The translations under genes were made by a program, and so were the position numbers. Below the pieces are notes generated by a model, which did not search any database, had not been told where the DNA came from, and was given only the letters and a program-made list of their open reading frames with translations. This document shows positions 16,543-24,912 of a DNA stretch of 64,000 bases, one piece after another. Every line of letters starts with the position of its first letter. Position 1 is the first letter of the stretch. The DNA is from Bacteroidales bacterium (GTDB lineage Bacteria > Bacteroidota > Bacteroidia > Bacteroidales > UBA932): assembly GCA_017620335.1 (NCBI GenBank), contig JAFZQO010000052.1, positions 1-64,000 on the forward strand, in the 5' to 3' direction.

Positions 16543-18243
16543 CTATTGCAGTGCCTGCGGGTCGTTGTAGCGGATGGTCACGCCGAAGTCGGTGATGCTG
16601 CGGTTCAGGCCGTTGGCCGAGTCGGGCGTGCCCTTGCGTCTGCCGGAGAGGACCTCCTGCGACATCTTCTTCTCGTCGAGAACGCGCTGGAGGGTCTCGG
16701 GGTTGTCTCCGTGATAATGGCCGGGGTAGAGCTTGGTTATGCCGTTCTTCTGCATGTACTCCGCCGTGCGGGTGCAGGTGTTGATCAAAGTCTTGAAGGT
16801 GCCGCCGAAGAGCAGGAGGTTGGTCGAGCCGAAGGCGTCGCCGCTGAAGCCGTAGCCCTTGGACTTGTCGAAGAAGGTGACTGAGCCGGAGGTGTGGCCG
16901 GGGGTATAGAGGACTTCGATCTGCCGGCCGCCGAGGTCGATGACCTGGCCGTCCTCGAGATGGTTGACCTTGCCTTCATAGCGGCGGAGCATTCCCGCGT
17001 CTGCGGGATGGACCCAGACCTCGGGGAAGCAGACGATGCCGCCGACGTGGTCGCCGTGGCCGTGCGTCAGGGCCATCATCACGGGCTTGTCCGTGAGCGC
17101 GGCCACGGCCTTGTCGAGGTGCGGCATGTTGGAGCCGGCGTCTATGACGAGGGCCTTGTCATCGCCCTCCACGACATAGACGGACTCGTTGTAGACGAGG
17201 TGGCCGTTGCCCTCCCAAGTATGCTCGTCAATTTGGCGGAAGACGATGTCCGCGTCGCGGTAGATGAAGGTCTCGGGATATTGGGAGCGGTGTTTCTCAG
17301 CCTGCTCGGCGCTCCAGGTGATAATGGCGTTGCCGTTGCGGAAATAGGTGTCGAGGCCCTGGCGGCCGAGGTTGGACGGCTCAGCGGAGGCGGTGCCCGT
17401 TTCAATCTGGTTCACAAGCTCCTGCATCTCGCGAAGGTACTCCATGCCAATCTCGCTGCCCTTGGGCAGGGTGAGCCAGTCCTTCTGCCAGTAGTGGCCG
17501 CCGTAGATCTGGAGTTTGTCAAGGTCCACCCCGTTCTCCGGGTCCTCGAGCCATTCGATAAGGTGCGGAACGGCGGAGGCGTAGTTGTAGAAACTGTCCT
17601 CATTGAAGATCCAGACTCCGTGGCCGGAGCCGACGGCATCGCCGGAGAAGAGGAGGTTGTGGTCCTTGAGGTAGAATACCATGGAGCCGACGGTGTGGCC
17701 GGGGACGGCTATGGTCTCCACGACCAGACCGCCGAGGTCGAAGACCTTGCCCTCGTCGTAGAACTCGCGGCGGTCCTCAGGGATGCGGGCCGCGAAGCGC
17801 CCGAAGTCGGCCTCGGGCAGCGCGAAGCGCACGCCCGGGACTTCGAGCATCGCGGGCAGCATGCCGGTATGGTCGCCGTGGCTGTGGGTGAAGGTCACCG
17901 TAACGGGCTTGTCGCCCGCGCGCTCCGCGATGAGGGATCGGAGCGACTCGGCGGCGTTGTCCGCCCAGTTGATGGCGTTTGAGAGGTCGATGACCAGAGC
18001 TTCGTTCTCTCCCACAAGCAGATAGATGTCAGAACAGTTGTTGAAATGCGTAAGCTTGCCGTCGGCGTCATAAGTCTCGCCGGAGGGGTTGGTGCTGTTG
18101 AAGTCCTGGATGTGATAGACGTTCTTCTCGATGACGGAGACTGTGTAGGGTCCGACTTCGACGTCCCTGGGGCCTGCGCAAGAGGCCAGGACGGCCGTGA
18201 AAACCAGGATGGATAAGGATTTCAAATAAGTTCCAAGGTTCAT
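16543..18243 (-). CDS. Lipoprotein with two metallo-beta-lactamase-fold domains
   Basis: 566 residues with signal peptide and lipobox LASC (Cys22). Two metallo-beta-lactamase-fold domains follow in tandem, both with a full metal set: domain 1 has H120-x-H122-x-D124-H125, His183, Asp202 and His250; domain 2 has H394-x-H396-x-D398-H399, His450, Asp469 and His509. Most family members carry one domain. Substrate is not indicated; hydrolysis of a lactone, ester or phosphodiester in the periplasm is possible. A -7 box (TACATTTG, 18304-18297) precedes it. Confidence 0.88.
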   Translation of the reverse strand: MNLGTYLKSLSILVFTAVLASCAGPRDVEVGPYTVSVIEKNVYHIQDFNSTNPSGETYDADGKLTHFNNCSDIYLLVGENEALVIDLSNAINWADNAAESLRSLIAERAGDKPVTVTFTHSHGDHTGMLPAMLEVPGVRFALPEADFGRFAARIPEDRREFYDEGKVFDLGGLVVETIAVPGHTVGSMVFYLKDHNLLFSGDAVGSGHGVWIFNEDSFYNYASAVPHLIEWLEDPENGVDLDKLQIYGGHYWQKDWLTLPKGSEIGMEYLREMQELVNQIETGTASAEPSNLGRQGLDTYFRNGNAIITWSAEQAEKHRSQYPETFIYRDADIVFRQIDEHTWEGNGHLVYNESVYVVEGDDKALVIDAGSNMPHLDKAVAALTDKPVMMALTHGHGDHVGGIVCFPEVWVHPADAGMLRRYEGKVNHLEDGQVIDLGGRQIEVLYTPGHTSGSVTFFDKSKGYGFSGDAFGSTNLLLFGGTFKTLINTCTRTAEYMQKNGITKLYPGHYHGDNPETLQRVLDEKKMSQEVLSGRRKGTPDSANGLNRSITDFGVTIRYNDPQALQ

Positions 18244-18296
18244 ATTGTGAAAGGTTATTGGTTTAAAAGTTAGATGTTTGCGGTTTATCAGTTCAA

Positions 18297-18304
18297 CAAA
18301 TGTA
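18297..18304 (-). promoter_or_regulatory. -7 box of the double MBL gene
   Basis: TACATTTG on the minus strand, about 54 bases before ATG 18243. No -33 box at the usual distance. Confidence 0.45.
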
Positions 18305-18356
18305 ATCTTTTTTTTCTACAATATTGAATTCTCGGCCTAAATCCGTCAGAAATCAC

Positions 18357-18364
18357 TATCTTTG
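18357..18364 (+). promoter_or_regulatory. -7 box of the LolA-like/rmuC unit
   Basis: TATCTTTG matches TAnnTTTG exactly. It includes the TTG at 18362 that could look like a start codon, so translation must begin further on, at ATG 18410. Confidence 0.55.
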
Positions 18365-18409
18365 AAACCTATACCACAGTATTCGAAAACGACTGATTCT
18401 TTTAATACG

Positions 18410-19036
18410 ATGAAACGCTTTTTCATTTGCATCGCAACGCTGCTGGCATCTGCAGCCATGCTCATCGCACAGACTCCCGAAGAGATCATCTCCCGCATGG
18501 AGGAGGAAATGAACAAATCAGACCAGATGGGAATGGCCGTCACCATGGACCTCAAGATTCCAATCCTCGGCACTACATCGGCGCGCATGAACATCCTGGG
18601 CGAAAAGAGCCGTACGGACATGGCCATCAAGGACATCAAGTCCACCCTCTGGATGGACGAGACCACCATGTGGACCTACAATCCCAATGAAAACGAGGTC
18701 GTCATCGAGAATAGGGATTCAAAGTCCGGCAGCCAGGAAGAGAATCTCGGACTCATGAAGGGCATTACGGCCGGCTACGACGTCTCGCTGACCAAGGAAA
18801 CCGCGGACGCCTGGTATTTCGACTGTAAGAAATCCAAGGACAATACCGAAAAGGACGACCCCAAGAAGATGACGCTCGTGGTCGACAAGAAAACCTATAT
18901 GCCCAAAGAGCTCTCCACAAAGGCCAAGGGCATCACCGTCTCGATGAAGGATGCCGTCCTGGGCGTCAAGGAGAGCGACGTGACTTACGATCCTTCCAAG
19001 CTTCCCGCAGGCGTTAAGGTCACCGACAAGCGCTAG
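18410..19036 (+). CDS. LolA-like periplasmic outer-membrane lipoprotein carrier
   Basis: 208 residues from ATG 18410. A signal peptide (MKRFFICIATLLASAAMLIAQ region) is followed by a LolA/LolB-like half-barrel sequence with the typical TLWMDETTMWTYNPNENEV segment. It probably carries lipids or lipoproteins between membranes. An in-frame TTG at 18362 is rejected as start because it lies in the -7 box. rmuC follows 19 bases later, probably in the same transcript. Confidence 0.75.
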   Translation: MKRFFICIATLLASAAMLIAQTPEEIISRMEEEMNKSDQMGMAVTMDLKIPILGTTSARMNILGEKSRTDMAIKDIKSTLWMDETTMWTYNPNENEVVIENRDSKSGSQEENLGLMKGITAGYDVSLTKETADAWYFDCKKSKDNTEKDDPKKMTLVVDKKTYMPKELSTKAKGITVSMKDAVLGVKESDVTYDPSKLPAGVKVTDKR

Positions 19037-19055
19037 CCGAAGGCCATTCCGCACG

Positions 19056-20285
19056 ATGGAGGGGGACAATACTCTGCTGATAATGGGCATCATCGCGGCC
19101 GCGGCGCTGGTCACGGTGTGGGCGCTGACGCACGTCATCGTGACGCTGCGCTGGAAGGGCCGCACATTGCAGGCGCTCTCCGACAAGCGTGTGGAGGAGG
19201 CCCTCCGCAAGCAGCAGGAGGAGAGCCTCCAGCAGCAGATGGCCGCCGTGAAGGCAGAGATGACCGCCCGGACCGAGGAGATCCTCAAGACGCGCGAGGA
19301 GGAGCTGAGCCGCAAGGCGAAGGAGACCTTCGAGGGCATCAGCGGCGGGCTCTCCCGCGACCTCTCGGCCATGAAGGAGGCCTTCGAGGCGGGGAAGAAA
19401 TCGCAGGCACAGGACGCCGCGGCGCTGCGCGAGCGCTTCGACGCGGCCGTACGCGACCTGGAGGAGCAGAGCCGCGTGATAGGCGGCAAGGCGGACCGCC
19501 TTGCCGACGCCATGCGCGGCCAGAAGAAACTCCAGGGCTGCTGGGGCGAGACCGTGCTGGCCAACCTCCTGGCGGCGGAAGGACTCGTCGAAGGCAGGGA
19601 CTACGACAAGGAATCCACTCTCCGAGACGAACTCGGTTTCGCGCTTCTGGGCGAAGATTCAGAGAAGAAGATGCGTCCGGACTTCATCCTCCACCTCCCC
19701 GACAACAACGACATCGTCATCGACGCCAAAGTCTCCCTGTCAGCTTTCAGCGATTATGTGGAGGCGGAAGACCCGGAGGCCCGGGCGGACGCGGCCGTGC
19801 GCAACGCCGCTGCCGTACGCGAGCAGGCGAAGCGCCTTGCCCGCAAGGGCTACGAGCGCTACCTGCGCCCCGGCCGCCGCATGCTGGACTACGTGGTGAT
19901 GTTCGTCCCGAACTATCCCGCCCTCCAACTGGCTTATACGGAAGACCCTTCGCTGTGGCGTGACGCCTACGCGCAGGGTGTCCTGATAACCAGCGAGGAG
20001 ACGCTGATGCCTTTCCTCAGGATGATCTCCATAGCCTGGACGCATGTCGAGCAGGTGCGCAACCAGCAGCAGATCATCGCGTCGGCGCAGATGATGATAG
20101 ACCGCGTGGCCGACTTCGCCAAGGCCCACGCGGAGATGGGCGGCAAGCTCAAGGACGCACAGGAGTGCTACGACCGCTGCGCCGACAAGCTCAAGGACTC
20201 AGGCCGCAGCATTGTCCAGTCCGCCCGTCAGATCGTCAAGCTCGGCGTTCCCGCCAATCCCAAGAAACCGCTGCCGGAAGAATAA
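19056..20285 (+). CDS. rmuC: DNA recombination protein RmuC
   Basis: 409 residues. One N-terminal membrane helix (about 5-27) precedes a coiled coil (about 35-140) and the RmuC domain, with LQGCWGE near 165 and the conserved PDFILHLPDNNDIVIDAKVSL segment near 210, in which D-A-K belongs to a PD-(D/E)XK nuclease-like core. RmuC limits rearrangements between inverted repeats in Escherichia coli. Length is normal. Confidence 0.92.
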   Translation: MEGDNTLLIMGIIAAAALVTVWALTHVIVTLRWKGRTLQALSDKRVEEALRKQQEESLQQQMAAVKAEMTARTEEILKTREEELSRKAKETFEGISGGLSRDLSAMKEAFEAGKKSQAQDAAALRERFDAAVRDLEEQSRVIGGKADRLADAMRGQKKLQGCWGETVLANLLAAEGLVEGRDYDKESTLRDELGFALLGEDSEKKMRPDFILHLPDNNDIVIDAKVSLSAFSDYVEAEDPEARADAAVRNAAAVREQAKRLARKGYERYLRPGRRMLDYVVMFVPNYPALQLAYTEDPSLWRDAYAQGVLITSEETLMPFLRMISIAWTHVEQVRNQQQIIASAQMMIDRVADFAKAHAEMGGKLKDAQECYDRCADKLKDSGRSIVQSARQIVKLGVPANPKKPLPEE

Positions 20286-20298
20286 CTCCCGGCAGCGG
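20268..20298. repeat. Perfect 10-bp inverted repeat across the rmuC stop codon
   Basis: CCGCTGCCGG (20268-20277) and CCGGCAGCGG (20289-20298) flank the stop codon. No T-run follows on either strand; it may still act as a bidirectional end signal between rmuC and the convergent gene. Confidence 0.6.
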
Positions 20299-20320
20299 CA
20301 GATATCAATCGGAAACAATA

Positions 20321-22567
20321 CTATTCAGCGGCTTCGGCTGCAGCATCCGCTGCGGCTTCGGCGGTTTCGACGACGGCTTCAGCCGCCTCCTCGACCGGAG
20401 CAGGCTCTGCGACCTTCTCCACCTTCGGTTTGCGCTCTATACCCATGAACTTCAGGTTGTTGGTGAAGTAACCGACGGCGAACGCAACTACCAGCAGGAA
20501 TATCAGCCAGCGCAGGATACGCTTCCAGAGCGGGGGACGCATCGAGTACGGGTCGGCGACATGCACCTTCGGATACTTGGCCACGGAGGTCAGGGTCTTG
20601 CCGAAGAGGATGTTGACCAGTACTGCTGAGTTCATGGCCCAGCCGTTGGCGTTGAGGACGGGTCCGAGGTTGCGCTTGCGGAGCTTGCGCCATGCGATGA
20701 AGCAGGCAGGGCCGGAGATGATGAGCATCAGGACTGCGATAAGGATCAGCCACTTCCACCATACCATGCCCTTGAGGGCGTTGATGATAAGGGTGAGGAC
20801 GCCCGCCACCGCAGCAATGGCCATTGTCACCATCGCGGCGATACCTGCAAACTTGGCAACGTCGAAAGGAGCAGCCTTGGTGGCTTCGTTCACGCCGTCT
20901 TTCGGTTTGTTGGTAGCGCTGTCCGATATCTTGGTCATCGTATCCATTCCCTTGGAATCCTTTTCAGAAGCGGACTTGTCGATCTTGCTGGAGATGAAAT
21001 TGCCGAACTTGCGGTAAGGGCTCCAGAAGGCCTGACGGACGCTGATGGGGTTGTCGACCACCTTGGTGATGACGGCGTCCCAGTCTTTGCCTTCCCTGTC
21101 ATAGAACACGCCGTTGACTCCGGGGCGGAGGTTGCGGATGTTGCCGGCAGTCATGACTGCGGCGATGTTCATGGTCTCGCCCTTGGCCTTGGAGGTGCAG
21201 GCACAGTAGATCAGGAACATGTTGCTGAGTCCGGCCATGTCGGCGTGCTTGCCCATGTCCTCGACGCGGATACAAAGCTCGCAGCAGCGCTCGTCGATGT
21301 AGAGCTTGCCGACCTCAAAGACCGCCAGCTTCTCCGGATCGCGGGTATAGAAGTCGCTGAGGATCACGTAGTTGTTGAGCAGCTTCGCGAAATGCGCATA
21401 GTAGCGGACGAGCTTGCAGGCCTCGTCGATGCCGCTGGCTTCGGCTTCCTGTGCCTTATCGTCCTCGATAAGGGCGAGGAGGGCCGGCTTGCCGTCGGCC
21501 GCGAGGACGGCCTTGACTTCGTCAAGTCCGAGCGGCTCGACCTCGGCGCCGGCCTTCGCCGCCTTCCAGGCGGTGTACGGCGCGAGGCTGGCGACCACCT
21601 CGTTCCACTCGGCCTCGGTAACCCCGTCCTTGTCCGCGAACGAGGGCACAAGGGCCTTGACCGTATCGACGGCGGCCTTCCAGGCGGGGTTGATGCCGGT
21701 GAACGGGAGTACCTGCTCCTTGCACGGGCGGGCTATCGGATACGAGGCTATCTCCGCCTCCTGCTCGGCGAGGTTGCCGCCGGCGATGGCGACTATCTTC
21801 TCGACGTCGACGTCCACCGCCGGCGCGGCGGCGTCGTCGAAGGCGATGAGCTTGCAGCGCATGAAGAAGTCCTGGACCTTGGCCTGGACGGCCTCGACGG
21901 CGGCGTTTACGGCCTCGGTGCCCTCGCCGTAAGGCAGCGCCTCGGCGCCGGCCGCCTGCCAGGCGGCGTACGCGCCGGCCGCTTCGTAGAACTTCTCGAC
22001 AAGTTCTGCCGTCACGCCGGCCTCGCCGCTGCGGTCTTCTGCTGAACCGACTGTATCGACTATCTGTCCTATGGTCTTCTTGATATCCTCGGCATCGGCG
22101 GAAGCGGCGGTGATGATACCGTCTCCGTTGAATTTCGTGCCAGCGAAAATCTTGGTCGTATCCTCTATGTCTTCCAGAGCGAGTTCGTCTTTCTCAAGGC
22201 CGAGATAGTCCAGGATGCGCTTCGCGGAATCGCAGAGCTTCTTTCCGGCTTCATTGTCCGTGTCGATGAGCGACAGCGGAAGGGCCTTGCGGCCTTCCAG
22301 GATGGAATCCTTGTCCTTGATGACAGAGGTCAGCCACTGGGCGGCCGCCACGACCTCCGGGACGCGGATCTTGCTATCCGCATCGGTATCAAGGAGCTCG
22401 AGCGTCTTCGCGTCGAACTCCAGCCCCTTTGTCGGACAGCTGAGCACCGTCCAGAGCTTCTGGTCCAACTCTCCGAGGTGTGCGAGGTCCTCGCCGCACG
22501 CCACCTTGACCCTGACCACTCCGCCTACGGAGCAGTACTGCCAGTTGTATTTGTCGTCTTTTTTCAT
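20321..22567 (-). CDS. Large uncharacterised membrane protein with acidic, EF-hand-like segments
   Basis: 748 residues, no signal peptide. The first 550 residues are predicted soluble, very acidic and Ala-rich, with EF-hand-like loops (LLDTDADSKIRVPEV near 58-72, and FNGDGIITAASADAED near 145-160). Three hydrophobic helices lie near 570-595, 602-628 and 685-705. The C-terminal tail (about 715-748) is Glu/Ala-rich. I do not recognise a named family. Cytoplasmic location of the large N-terminal part is inferred from the missing signal. A near-consensus -7 box (TATCTTTA, 22622-22615) lies upstream. Calcium binding is only a possibility. Confidence 0.8.
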   Translation of the reverse strand: MKKDDKYNWQYCSVGGVVRVKVACGEDLAHLGELDQKLWTVLSCPTKGLEFDAKTLELLDTDADSKIRVPEVVAAAQWLTSVIKDKDSILEGRKALPLSLIDTDNEAGKKLCDSAKRILDYLGLEKDELALEDIEDTTKIFAGTKFNGDGIITAASADAEDIKKTIGQIVDTVGSAEDRSGEAGVTAELVEKFYEAAGAYAAWQAAGAEALPYGEGTEAVNAAVEAVQAKVQDFFMRCKLIAFDDAAAPAVDVDVEKIVAIAGGNLAEQEAEIASYPIARPCKEQVLPFTGINPAWKAAVDTVKALVPSFADKDGVTEAEWNEVVASLAPYTAWKAAKAGAEVEPLGLDEVKAVLAADGKPALLALIEDDKAQEAEASGIDEACKLVRYYAHFAKLLNNYVILSDFYTRDPEKLAVFEVGKLYIDERCCELCIRVEDMGKHADMAGLSNMFLIYCACTSKAKGETMNIAAVMTAGNIRNLRPGVNGVFYDREGKDWDAVITKVVDNPISVRQAFWSPYRKFGNFISSKIDKSASEKDSKGMDTMTKISDSATNKPKDGVNEATKAAPFDVAKFAGIAAMVTMAIAAVAGVLTLIINALKGMVWWKWLILIAVLMLIISGPACFIAWRKLRKRNLGPVLNANGWAMNSAVLVNILFGKTLTSVAKYPKVHVADPYSMRPPLWKRILRWLIFLLVVAFAVGYFTNNLKFMGIERKPKVEKVAEPAPVEEAAEAVVETAEAAADAAAEAAE

Positions 22568-22634
22568 GGTTAGAGAGATTATATCCTGTCTTTAAGAGGT
22601 TATTTCCAGTCTTGTAAAGATAATAAAAAAGTTT

Positions 22635-22691
22635 CAGGATGCTTGTCGCGGCATCCTGAAATCGTTGAAAAAGACCGGGTATCCCCGGTTT
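22635..22691 (-). terminator. Two tandem terminators after the rSAM/lipoprotein operon
   Basis: Read leftwards, a first hairpin (22689-22674, ACCGGGG/CCCGGT) is followed by CTTTTTC, and a second 8-bp hairpin (CAGGATGC/GCATCCTG, 22658-22635) by a T-run at 22630-22625. Both fit the end of the lipoprotein operon. Confidence 0.7.
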
Positions 22692-22718
22692 ATGGCTATG
22701 GAATTACGGCTTTCGGGC

Positions 22719-23195
22719 CTATTTCTTGACCATGTAGGTGTCCGCCTCCGCTTGGAAGGCGCCTTCATACCAGTTCTTGTCGCCCTTCTTCGTCTGAACG
22801 ACGTGAGGCTTCTCCACGGTCTTGGCGTATTCGCCGCCATGCCGCTCGCCGTCGACGTCCTCGAAGACGACGGTTACGTCATCGGGCGGACTGAAAACGG
22901 ATTTCTCCATCAGATACGCTCCATTGAAGTCGGTGAAAACGGTGTCGTCCTCGTACCAGTCGTTCTGGTCATAAAAGACCGAAGATGTATTCTCGTAGTG
23001 CCTGTGCCCCCGGATGGCGACGCGGATGCCCTCGATGGGTTTTCCGTCCTCATTCCGGACGGTACCCAGGACCTTGAAATCGGCATGGGGTTCGCCGTAC
23101 ATGCAGAGTCCTATCCCCAGCCACGAACAGGATGAAAAACCCAGCAGTCCGAGCAATGTCGTCGCCAGGAACTTAAAGATGCTTTTCCCTTTCAT
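22719..23195 (-). CDS. rSAM-associated lipoprotein, second copy
   Basis: 158-residue lipoprotein with lipobox GFSSC. After the lipid Cys comes the shared block CMYGEPHADFKVLGTV and an Ig/carboxypeptidase-regulatory-like fold (GKPIEGIRVAIR, then DDVTVVFEDVDGERHGGEY). It is a clear paralogue of the product of the gene just upstream, which lies 5 bases away. Together they match the putative lipoprotein of the Bacteroidota rSAM/lipoprotein system (recalled as TIGR04134). Probable substrate or partner of the radical SAM enzyme; modification site unknown. This copy has an extra stretch (HYENTSSVFYDQND). Confidence 0.82.
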   Translation of the reverse strand: MKGKSIFKFLATTLLGLLGFSSCSWLGIGLCMYGEPHADFKVLGTVRNEDGKPIEGIRVAIRGHRHYENTSSVFYDQNDWYEDDTVFTDFNGAYLMEKSVFSPPDDVTVVFEDVDGERHGGEYAKTVEKPHVVQTKKGDKNWYEGAFQAEADTYMVKK

Positions 23196-23200
23196 ACCCG

Positions 23201-23662
23201 TTACTTTTTATTCATTTTCACATTGGCCCTGGCCTCGAAGGCGCCTTTATTCCAGGAGCCGTCGCCCTTCTTGGTCTGCTTGACGTCAGGGGTCGCCTCA
23301 GCCTTCTCGAACTCACCGCCGTTCGCCGCTCCGTCGATGTCCTCGAAAACGATCCTGACGCTGCTCGGCCCGTTGAAAGCCTGCGTGGTCAAAAGATACT
23401 CACCTTTACTGTCAGTATATACGGTATCCTTCACTTCGGAGGAGCTGGGGACCGTCAGCCGGACGGCGACACGGATACCTTCCAACGGTTTTCCCGACTT
23501 GTCCTTGACGGTACCGACAGCCTTGAAAGTTGCATAAGGCTGGCCGTACATGCACATCATTTCCCCGTTCTCGTAGATATCGAGCGCTTTTTCGCAGGAA
23601 GCGAAACCCAGGATGCCGAGTACGGCCGCAGTCAGTGATTTGAGGACTCCTTTTATTTTCAT
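23201..23662 (-). CDS. rSAM-associated lipoprotein, first copy
   Basis: 153 residues from ATG 23662 (MKIKGVLKS). Lipobox GFASC, then MCMYGQPYATFKAVGTV, GKPLEGIRVAVR and VRIVFEDIDGAANGGEF, closely parallel to the downstream paralogue. The start overlaps the stop of the radical SAM gene by 4 bases (ATGA); this coupling decides against the longer frame that begins inside the rSAM gene at 23689. Role as in the other copy: presumed target of the radical SAM enzyme, exported to the periplasm or surface. Confidence 0.84.
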   Translation of the reverse strand: MKIKGVLKSLTAAVLGILGFASCEKALDIYENGEMMCMYGQPYATFKAVGTVKDKSGKPLEGIRVAVRLTVPSSSEVKDTVYTDSKGEYLLTTQAFNGPSSVRIVFEDIDGAANGGEFEKAEATPDVKQTKKGDGSWNKGAFEARANVKMNKK

Positions 23663-24738
23663 TTCTCTGTCATTTTTAGCATTAAACATTGGACCAGCCT
23701 GCCGTTTTCATCGCGCAGGTGCATGCCGTTGCCGCGGCAATACTTCCAGTAGCGGCAGCCGGCGCAGTCGTCCTTCTTCATCCACGAACGGTCGCGGTAG
23801 GGCTGGTAGCGATTGTTCCACACATCCATGAAATCATCCTTGTAGATGTTTCCCTGGACATAGTCGGCGCGTATGCTCGGGCAGGCGGAGATCGACCCGT
23901 CCGCCAGGACCGAGCCCACGGTCACGCCCGCCTCGCACATGAAGAAATGGTCGCGGACGTCGCCTTCGTAGTTCCCAAGAAAGCCCTCGCAGGCGAACGA
24001 CGTCTTGATGCGGCCTTCCTTGCGCGTGGCCTTGATGAAGTCCATCAGGCTCCGGAGCTCCTTTCCGTCGAGGAGCAGCTCGGGGTCGTTAGCCGCCCTG
24101 CCGACGGGGAAGATGGTGAACAGGCGCCAGGACTTGAGGCCGAGGCCGATCAGGTATTCCTTCAGCTCATTGAGCTGGGGGAGGCTGCGCTTGTTCACGC
24201 AGGTGACGACGTCGAACTCTATCTCACCCGAGTCGATGACCATCTTGATGGCTTCCGAGGCCTGCTTGAACGTGCCGGGACGGCCGCGCATCCAGTCATG
24301 GACCTCGCCAAGTCCGTCCAGGCTGATGGTCATGGCCCTCAGGCCGCTGGCCAGCAGGCTGGCATAGCGCTCCTGAGTGAGCGCAAGGCCGTTGGTGACC
24401 ATTCCCCAAGGGAAACCGCGGTCGTAAATGGCACGGCCGCATTTCTCCAGGTCGCGGCGGACCAGGGGCTCCCCGCCGGTGATGTTGACCATCACCTTAT
24501 GCGGGTCGCACTCCCGCGCGACCGAGTCCAGCGCCCGGCAGAAATCCTCTACCGGCATGTCCTTAACGGCGGACTGGACGCGGCAGTCGCTGCCGCAATG
24601 CCTGCAGGACAGGTTGCAGCGCAGCGTGCACTCCCAGAACAGCTGGCGGAGCACATGTTCCTCCACCGCATCGTCCTGGAGCCGTTTCACTATGTCCAGC
24701 GCAAGCCTGCGCCTCAACGAAAGTGCTTCCATATTCAT
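23659..24738 (-). CDS. Radical SAM/SPASM enzyme of the rSAM/lipoprotein system
   Basis: 359 residues. The radical SAM cluster motif is C41-NLS-C45-RH-C48 (CNLSCRHC), with a GGEP motif after it (VNITGGEPLVRRD near 83-95). The C-terminal SPASM region has Cys in SACPS, then DDCAGCRYWKYCRGNG and a last Cys in LVQCL, enough for one or two auxiliary clusters. Such enzymes modify peptides or proteins. The two tandem lipoproteins follow with a 4-base overlap; this arrangement matches a system recalled as TIGR04133. The chemistry is not known. A near-consensus -7 box (TATCTTTA, 24779-24772) precedes it. Confidence 0.88.
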   Translation of the reverse strand: MNMEALSLRRRLALDIVKRLQDDAVEEHVLRQLFWECTLRCNLSCRHCGSDCRVQSAVKDMPVEDFCRALDSVARECDPHKVMVNITGGEPLVRRDLEKCGRAIYDRGFPWGMVTNGLALTQERYASLLASGLRAMTISLDGLGEVHDWMRGRPGTFKQASEAIKMVIDSGEIEFDVVTCVNKRSLPQLNELKEYLIGLGLKSWRLFTIFPVGRAANDPELLLDGKELRSLMDFIKATRKEGRIKTSFACEGFLGNYEGDVRDHFFMCEAGVTVGSVLADGSISACPSIRADYVQGNIYKDDFMDVWNNRYQPYRDRSWMKKDDCAGCRYWKYCRGNGMHLRDENGRLVQCLMLKMTEK

Positions 24739-24788
24739 CCCTTATAACGCCCGTTTCCGGCTTTTACTGCGTAAAGATACGTTTTTTT

Positions 24789-24912
24789 CCGCAGGTTAAG
24801 GCGTTTTCGCCCTGACCTGCGGGTAAACGCCCGCACGTCAACGCATTTTTGGCCTGACCTGCGGGTAAACGCCCGCACGTCAAGGCTTTTTGGGGGGTAA
24901 CGTGCGGGAAAA
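24789..24912. repeat. REP-like hairpin cluster next to the RAYT gene
   Basis: Two identical 31-base copies (24811-24841 and 24853-24883, period 42) each contain TGACCTGCGGG, loop TAAACG, and CCCGCACGTCA, an 11-bp inverted repeat with one mismatch. To the left, CCGCAGGT (24789-24796) pairs with the ACCTGCGG of copy 1. A partial third copy (TAACGTGCGGG, 24898-24908) lies in the transposase gene. Copy 2 contains the stop codon of that gene. Confidence 0.8.

Noticed and set aside
18362-18409. TTG start for the LolA-like gene at 18362
   Set aside because: The TTG is part of the -7 box TATCTTTG, and the added residues are not signal-like; ATG 18410 begins a good signal peptide.
24789-24912. CRISPR array
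   Set aside because: Only two identical units with a 42-base period and near-identical spacers; no Cas gene. RAYT and hairpin structure explain it better.
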